NCBI GenBank assembly: GCA_964513465.1
Contig: CAZEMR010000015.1
Location: 1-52,167 of the forward strand
Source of the DNA: CAZEMR01 sp964513465
Lineage (GTDB): Bacteria > Bacteroidota > Ignavibacteria > Kapaibacteriales > UBA2268
Direction: 5' to 3'
Length of the DNA: 52,167 bases
The position numbers were made by a program, and so were the translations under genes. This document shows, piece by piece, positions 49,848 to 52,167 of this stretch; positions within the stretch are counted from its first letter, which is position 1; each line of letters opens with the position of its first letter. The notes below the pieces were generated by a model, which worked only from the letters and a program-made list of their open reading frames with translations, did no database searches and had not been told where the DNA came from.

Positions 49848-52167
49848 TTGAAGTATATCAGCGATATTGAAAAAGATCGCCGGTTAGTGCTATCGGCTTT
49901 CGATTCGGTATCCTGTCCGGTGGCCGCATGCTCGGACAGGGGCGCTATTTTATATTATAACGAATTTTATCGAAGAATTTTCCTCGACCAGCTTGGTCTG
50001 GGCAGCCAGCTCGGACTTCGGAGGAATTTATTCAAAAAAATGAAACCCACTGCCGAACCCAAAGGGGAGTTTCATGGAAAAATTGATATTCTGCCTGCCG
50101 AATGGCAAAATTTTGAAGCAAAAGTTCTCAGCGGCGAGGATATTTATATTATTACATTTATAAAATCTGCAATCACCGCGGATGAATCAATTAGTTCCGA
50201 AAATGACAACTACCCCGGGCTGATAGAACAGCTCCCGGTCGGGGTATATCGATCCACTCCCGAGGGCCGGATTCTGCTTATTAATCAGTATATCAGGGAT
50301 ATGCTCGAGCTCGATCCGGACTGGGACCCCGCGGGTATCGATCTGAACCGCGTGGACTACGGGCCGGATTACCGTCGAGATGAATTCATCGCCGAACTGA
50401 TCGAAAGGCGCGATGTGGTTCGCATCGAGAGCGTATGGAAGTCCCGCCTCGGCAAAGAGATAAACGTAATCGAATCCGCCCGCCCGATTATGAATGCTGG
50501 TGGCGGGATTATGTATATAGAAGGAGTGATCGAGAATATTTCGTCTCGCAAAAAATCCGAAAAAGCGCTGATCGAAAGCGAAGAAAAATTCCGTAAAATA
50601 TTCGAACACGCACACGATTCTTATTTGCTTTTAGATTTGAATGGAAAAATTATCGATTGCAACCGCGGAGCCGCCGACTTTTTCGGAATGCCTGCCGAAG
50701 CAATCACCGGCAACACACTGGAGGAATTCTCTGCTATTATTGGGATCGAGTATTCGATCATTATGACCGAGCCGGAGATCTCCGCCGAGCGTATTGCCTC
50801 GGGAATTAATTGCAACTATGATAATCCTGTCATAATTCGATTCGCGACGCCTAACGACAGACTCAAAATTGCGCGGTCGCGCACTTATAGATTCCATTCC
50901 AACGGCGAGGAATTGATATGCAATATGATAACCGACGTGACAGAGTCCGAACGCACCCGGGAATTGCTGATAACCCAGCGCCGGATCAGCCAGATGCCGG
51001 TGGTCGGACATAATCCCGAAGATGCCTTGGACTCCGCGCTGTGCCATATTATGGATATACCGGAGATAGATTATGCCGCATTCTGCGCAAAGGATAATGA
51101 AAATGGCAGCCGCTACGTTCGAGCCTGGCGAAAAAGCGACGGAAAGGTATTTCACGACCGCGACGCCAGCCCATTTAATTGCGAAAAGGGCTTTGCGATC
51201 CGAAATTCATATTTCGGGCCTGCCAGCGAATTAATAAGCTTCTCCGATGCAATCGGCAGCCATGTATATAATTATGGCGGAATTATCGATTGCGGCAATA
51301 CCGCATTAGGGAGAGGATATTTACTCGTTCTTTCCAAAACCGGCAAAGCTTTTCCGCAATTTCTGAAAAATGCTCTTTATTCGATAGTGGGCAGCACCAG
51401 CAATGTGATCAACAAAATCAAGTATCTGCGAGAGCTCCGCAACCGCGAGGCCGAAAAAAACATGATACTCGATTCGATATCCGAGGTTGTAATCTATCAG
51501 GATATGGAGCACAATATTCTTTGGGCAAATCGCGCATTCTACGAAAAGCTGGATATTTCCCGAACCAATGATAAACTGAAATGCTTCCATACGCTCTTCG
51601 ACGAAAACGAAAGCTGCAATCAATGCCCGGCTTCGAAGGTGCTGGTTACGATGCGCCCGGCCAAATCGCAGATACGAACCAAAAACGGCTTATGGTGGGA
51701 TATTACGGTCAATCCCGTATTTAACGAGGAGCGCGAAGTGATTGCATTCGTTGAACTTGCGCTCGACGTTACCGCCGATGTCAAATACAGCCAGTACCTG
51801 CAGGAAAGCCGCCACCGCCTGCGCCTGACGCTCGAAGCTGCCGCCGATGCGATTTGGGACTGGAGCCTCAAGGGCAATGAAATATACCTCAGTCCGAGCT
51901 TTTATTCATTCACCGGCTATACTACCGCCGAAAAGCCGTCGGATTTCAATGAATGGATCAGATTGATACACCCCGCCGACCGCAGAAAGCTGATAGAGGA
52001 AATGAAAAGAATCCTCCGCTCCGAGAGGGACAATTTCCGAGTGCAATACCGGCTGAAATCCAAATTCGGCGATTATGACTGTGACGAAACCGCGGGCAAA
52101 GTGCGACTGCGCGACCGCAGCGGTGGTCCGGCGAATGTGCGGGGCACTATGATCGACATCAGCTGGT
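49848..52167 (+). CDS. Multi-PAS sensor protein, 3'-partial (probable histidine kinase)
   Basis: The frame is open from 49842 to the window end. A TTG at 49848 after AGGTAAG is the likeliest start; the first ATG is at 50040. About 773 residues are visible. They contain an N-terminal PAS-like segment (SAFDSVSCPVAACSDRGAIL), PAS domains starting near residues 122 (LIEQLPVGVYRSTPEGRIL), 246 (KIFEHAHDSYLLLDLNGKI), 538 (LDSISEVVIYQDMEHNILW, with a C...CNQCP motif) and 658 (LRLTLEAAADAIWDW, ending GTMIDISW), and a GAF-like region at about 385-525. There is no signal peptide or membrane helix, so it looks like a soluble sensor. The output domain lies beyond the window; a histidine kinase is most likely, but a GGDEF or other domain cannot be excluded. 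Confidence 0.8.
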   Translation, partial: MKYISDIEKDRRLVLSAFDSVSCPVAACSDRGAILYYNEFYRRIFLDQLGLGSQLGLRRNLFKKMKPTAEPKGEFHGKIDILPAEWQNFEAKVLSGEDIYIITFIKSAITADESISSENDNYPGLIEQLPVGVYRSTPEGRILLINQYIRDMLELDPDWDPAGIDLNRVDYGPDYRRDEFIAELIERRDVVRIESVWKSRLGKEINVIESARPIMNAGGGIMYIEGVIENISSRKKSEKALIESEEKFRKIFEHAHDSYLLLDLNGKIIDCNRGAADFFGMPAEAITGNTLEEFSAIIGIEYSIIMTEPEISAERIASGINCNYDNPVIIRFATPNDRLKIARSRTYRFHSNGEELICNMITDVTESERTRELLITQRRISQMPVVGHNPEDALDSALCHIMDIPEIDYAAFCAKDNENGSRYVRAWRKSDGKVFHDRDASPFNCEKGFAIRNSYFGPASELISFSDAIGSHVYNYGGIIDCGNTALGRGYLLVLSKTGKAFPQFLKNALYSIVGSTSNVINKIKYLRELRNREAEKNMILDSISEVVIYQDMEHNILWANRAFYEKLDISRTNDKLKCFHTLFDENESCNQCPASKVLVTMRPAKSQIRTKNGLWWDITVNPVFNEEREVIAFVELALDVTADVKYSQYLQESRHRLRLTLEAAADAIWDWSLKGNEIYLSPSFYSFTGYTTAEKPSDFNEWIRLIHPADRRKLIEEMKRILRSERDNFRVQYRLKSKFGDYDCDETAGKVRLRDRSGGPANVRGTMIDISW

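Noticed and set aside
50187..51877. Minus-strand frames opposite the PAS protein
   Set aside because: The plus frame shows clear PAS domains throughout, and the minus frames are fragmentary shadows.

Overview
This window looks like the chromosome of a Gram-negative bacterium of the Bacteroidota/Chlorobiota (FCB) group. The evidence is a PorU-like C25 peptidase of the type IX secretion system (T9SS), several proteins with T9SS C-terminal sorting domains, two TonB-type outer membrane receptors, an OmpA protein with thrombospondin-3 repeats, and a two-domain PLP lysine 6-transaminase. Many genes have a clear Shine-Dalgarno (for example GGAGG before gatD, lat, the OmpA gene and the coiled-coil T9SS protein), and TTG starts are common. 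That fits the Ignavibacteria/Kapabacteria side better than classical Bacteroidia. This placement is an inference. Most of the window is of moderate GC, but 1-1540 and about 20800-24000 are clearly more AT-rich and look like accessory DNA.

Layout. 1-1537: an AT-rich, 5'-partial AAA ATPase plus RloB pair (AbiL/RloAB-type defence). 1612-4930: gatE-gatD, the two subunits of the archaeal-type Glu-tRNA(Gln) amidotransferase, the most surprising content here. 5167-7808: operon of LOG-family protein, J-domain protein, rhodanese and a receiver-less sigma-54 activator. 8029-11430: DJ-1/PfpI protein, acylphosphatase and a patatin-Omp85 protein. 11642-12964: a 12-TPR protein, then a repeat-rich intergenic region. 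13337-14521: transsulfuration-type PLP enzyme. 14737-17582: TldD-TldE, with TldD carrying a Tat/lipoprotein leader. 17734-20190: TonB receptor-like barrel.

20233-23891: a cluster of T9SS cargo genes. Two paralogues share an apparently exact 841-bp segment, leaving an orphaned sorting domain between them. A third gene opens with a TATCC pentanucleotide repeat inside its signal peptide (with an assembly gap in the repeat), which is the architecture of a phase-variable gene. 24059-24945: nuoA-nuoB alone. 25147-27327: OmpA-TSP3. 27430-31489: ECF sigma factor, anti-sigma/outer-membrane-barrel fusion, lipoprotein, small OMP and a Kv-type potassium channel. 31564-32664: metallo-beta-lactamase-fold lipoprotein. 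32834-35191: DUF2141 protein, a small exported protein and a NapH/NosR-like 4Fe-4S membrane protein with 45-bp repeats. 35417-39817: coiled-coil T9SS cargo, PASTA protein, NrnA and lysine 6-transaminase. 40343-41704: an unrecognised membrane protein. 41903-47695: PorU-like giant. 47696-49633: a TonB-type receptor. 49848-end: a multi-PAS sensor protein that runs off the window.

Most of the gene content concerns the cell envelope and secretion. The two items most worth following are bacterial GatDE, and the T9SS-cargo cluster with both a phase-variable gene and recent recombination. No tRNA, rRNA, CRISPR array, transposase or integrase was recognised.
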